DNA from: Planctomycetaceae bacterium
GTDB lineage: Bacteria; Planctomycetota; Planctomycetia; Pirellulales; UBA7805
DNA length: 55,526 nucleotides
NCBI GenBank assembly: GCA_902630355.1
Contig: CACOUL010000013.1
Coordinates: forward strand, 1 to 55,526
Direction of reading: 5' to 3'
Shown here: piece after piece, positions 54,396-55,526 of the stretch
Numbering within the stretch: the stretch's first letter is position 1
Layout: each line of letters starts with the position of its first letter
Translations under genes and position numbers: made by a program
The notes under the pieces: model-generated
Seen by the model: only the letters and a program-made list of their open reading frames with translations
Databases searched by the model: none
What the model was told of the DNA's origin: nothing

Positions 54396-55526
54396 ATGGT
54401 CATTGAAAAACGGATATTGCCCACCTGGGAGTGGCTTTGGGGCAGCGCCGAGACGGGCAACCGGGGCGCCGCTACCGAGTTTCTGATTGCCACCCTCGTG
54501 CTGATCGTCCTTGGGCTGCTACTCGGCCTGTTGGTCAGCATCTTCCGCTACGGGCCGGCCCGCGGCTGGAAAAGCTATCTGCTCGTCTTGCGTCAAGCGC
54601 CGCGCGATCTTCTGGGCATCTCGCCGCGACGCGTGATCGGTCTGGCGGGTCTGGCGGTTCGCGAAGCGCTCCGACGACGCATCTGGGTAGCACTTCTGCT
54701 CTTTTTTGTCGTGCTCATGTTCGCCAGTTGGAACCTTGCCCCCAACAGCGAGCAACCGGCAGTCATTTATCTCAATTTCGTCCTCACGGCCGCTACCTAC
54801 ATCATGCTGCCGGTCGCCGTATTCACCGCCGCGTTCAGTCTTCCGCAGGATATCAAAAATCACACTATTTATACGGTGGCAACTAAACCGGTGCGCCCGA
54901 GCGAAATTATTCTCGGTCGCGTGCTCGGCTTTTCGCTCGTCGCGACGGTGCTGCTTGCCGCCATGGGACTCTCGAGCTACGTCTTTGTTATCCGCGGCCT
55001 GAGTCACTCGCACCAACTCGAAAAAGGCGACCTCGTCTCCGAGACGCACCGTGGCCGCATCATCCGCGACACGGGCGAAACGAGTCTAGACGATCGCCAC
55101 CGTCACGAAGTCGACATCGAGGCGGGCGGATTTTTTCCTGAGATCGAATTCGCCGATTCGGGCAGAATCACCCGCGTTGGCGACTCGGCCCGCACGGCCG
55201 GCCTGCGGGTGGGCGATCGGATCACGGTCATCGACGGCACTCCGTTTTCGAGTGAAAACGTGGGACGTGCCATTCGCACTCTCGCTGGCACCGCCCGCAG
55301 CGAGGTGGCTCTCGAAATCACACGAGGCGGCGAAAAACTCCAGATTGCCGCCCCGCGGGCGATCCTCGAGACCTTCACCGAGACCAACCGGGGACACAAA
55401 CACCGGATCGTGGCGAAGGAATCAAACGATCCGGCGGAACCGCGACAGTACACGCTCGGTGCGGCAGAGGGAATGTTTCTCGCCCGCGTCCCGCAGTACG
55501 GCTCCCTGCGATTTCGCGACAGCAAG
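54396..55526 (+). CDS. ABC-2-type permease with PDZ-like insert, C-terminus cut by window edge
   Basis: The frame is open from ATG 54396 to the last base (377 codons); the end is outside the window. Membrane helices at about 27-50, 102-125, 130-155 and 185-207 match the N-terminal half of an ABC-2 or NatB-like permease (the IKNHTIYTVATKPVRPSE cytosolic block is typical). A large extracytoplasmic insert follows, with a PDZ-like segment at about 255-320: AGLRVGDRITVIDG, then the ARSEVALEITRGGEKL strands. A PDZ inside a permease is uncommon. Paired with the ATPase at 53463. Confidence 0.8.
   Translation, partial: MVIEKRILPTWEWLWGSAETGNRGAATEFLIATLVLIVLGLLLGLLVSIFRYGPARGWKSYLLVLRQAPRDLLGISPRRVIGLAGLAVREALRRRIWVALLLFFVVLMFASWNLAPNSEQPAVIYLNFVLTAATYIMLPVAVFTAAFSLPQDIKNHTIYTVATKPVRPSEIILGRVLGFSLVATVLLAAMGLSSYVFVIRGLSHSHQLEKGDLVSETHRGRIIRDTGETSLDDRHRHEVDIEAGGFFPEIEFADSGRITRVGDSARTAGLRVGDRITVIDGTPFSSENVGRAIRTLAGTARSEVALEITRGGEKLQIAAPRAILETFTETNRGHKHRIVAKESNDPAEPRQYTLGAAEGMFLARVPQYGSLRFRDSK

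Overview
The window reads as chromosomal DNA of a planctomycete, most likely Pirellulales-like. The grounds are two DUF1559 prepilin-type proteins, many small secreted or membrane proteins carrying SHD1, GYF_2 (DUF4339), TM2, TPR, ankyrin or MORN-type repeats, a secretin with a very long N-terminal extension, an FHA protein and an extra sigma-70 factor. This is inference from family content; no rRNA is present to place it further.

Layout. (1) 1-10.0 kb: mostly minus-strand accessory genes (lipoproteins, an alpha/beta hydrolase followed by a MazG-like pyrophosphohydrolase, a repeat protein, a zinc-ribbon/double-TM2 protein, a TPR-SHD1-ankyrin protein, a DUF2071 protein, an FG-GAP protein). (2) 10.08-24.99 kb: a mosaic island downstream of an intact tRNA-Leu(CAG) at 24905-24988 (minus). 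The 3' part of this tRNA is repeated in the same orientation at 14851-14914 and 10084-10135, as expected for two elements inserted one after the other at a tRNA 3' end. No integrase was found. The island holds an exonuclease-BRCT protein, GYF_2/AIM24 proteins, an overlapping HIT-HNH gene pair, a double GIY-YIG protein, a TubC_N-like membrane protein, and three genes behind copies of one leader sequence. (3) 25-28 kb: rhodanese lipoprotein and two DUF1559 pseudopilin-like proteins. (4) 28.7-40.4 kb: housekeeping genes cca, mfd, a PpiC-type isomerase and gltA, then a REC-HATPase fusion and a DUF2868/DUF3482 GTPase pair. (5) 40.6-42.1 kb: tRNA-Lys(UUU), a three-gene XRE mini-operon and a structured intergenic region. 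(6) 42.1-55.5 kb: sigma-70 factor, SDR-DUF2867 protein, secretin, DUF423 protein, S41 protease, folC, FHA protein, and an ABC ATPase with a permease that contains a PDZ-like insert and runs off the window.

The most unusual material is in the tRNA-Leu island: the stepwise attachment-site copies, mirrored GTACACAA arm-like repeats near both ends of the inner element, three leader/signal-peptide cassettes, the nuclease genes, and an eight-copy intergenic motif (consensus ACTGGGGGTTAACC) seen only between 5.8 and 23.8 kb. All functions are read from sequence patterns without database searches.
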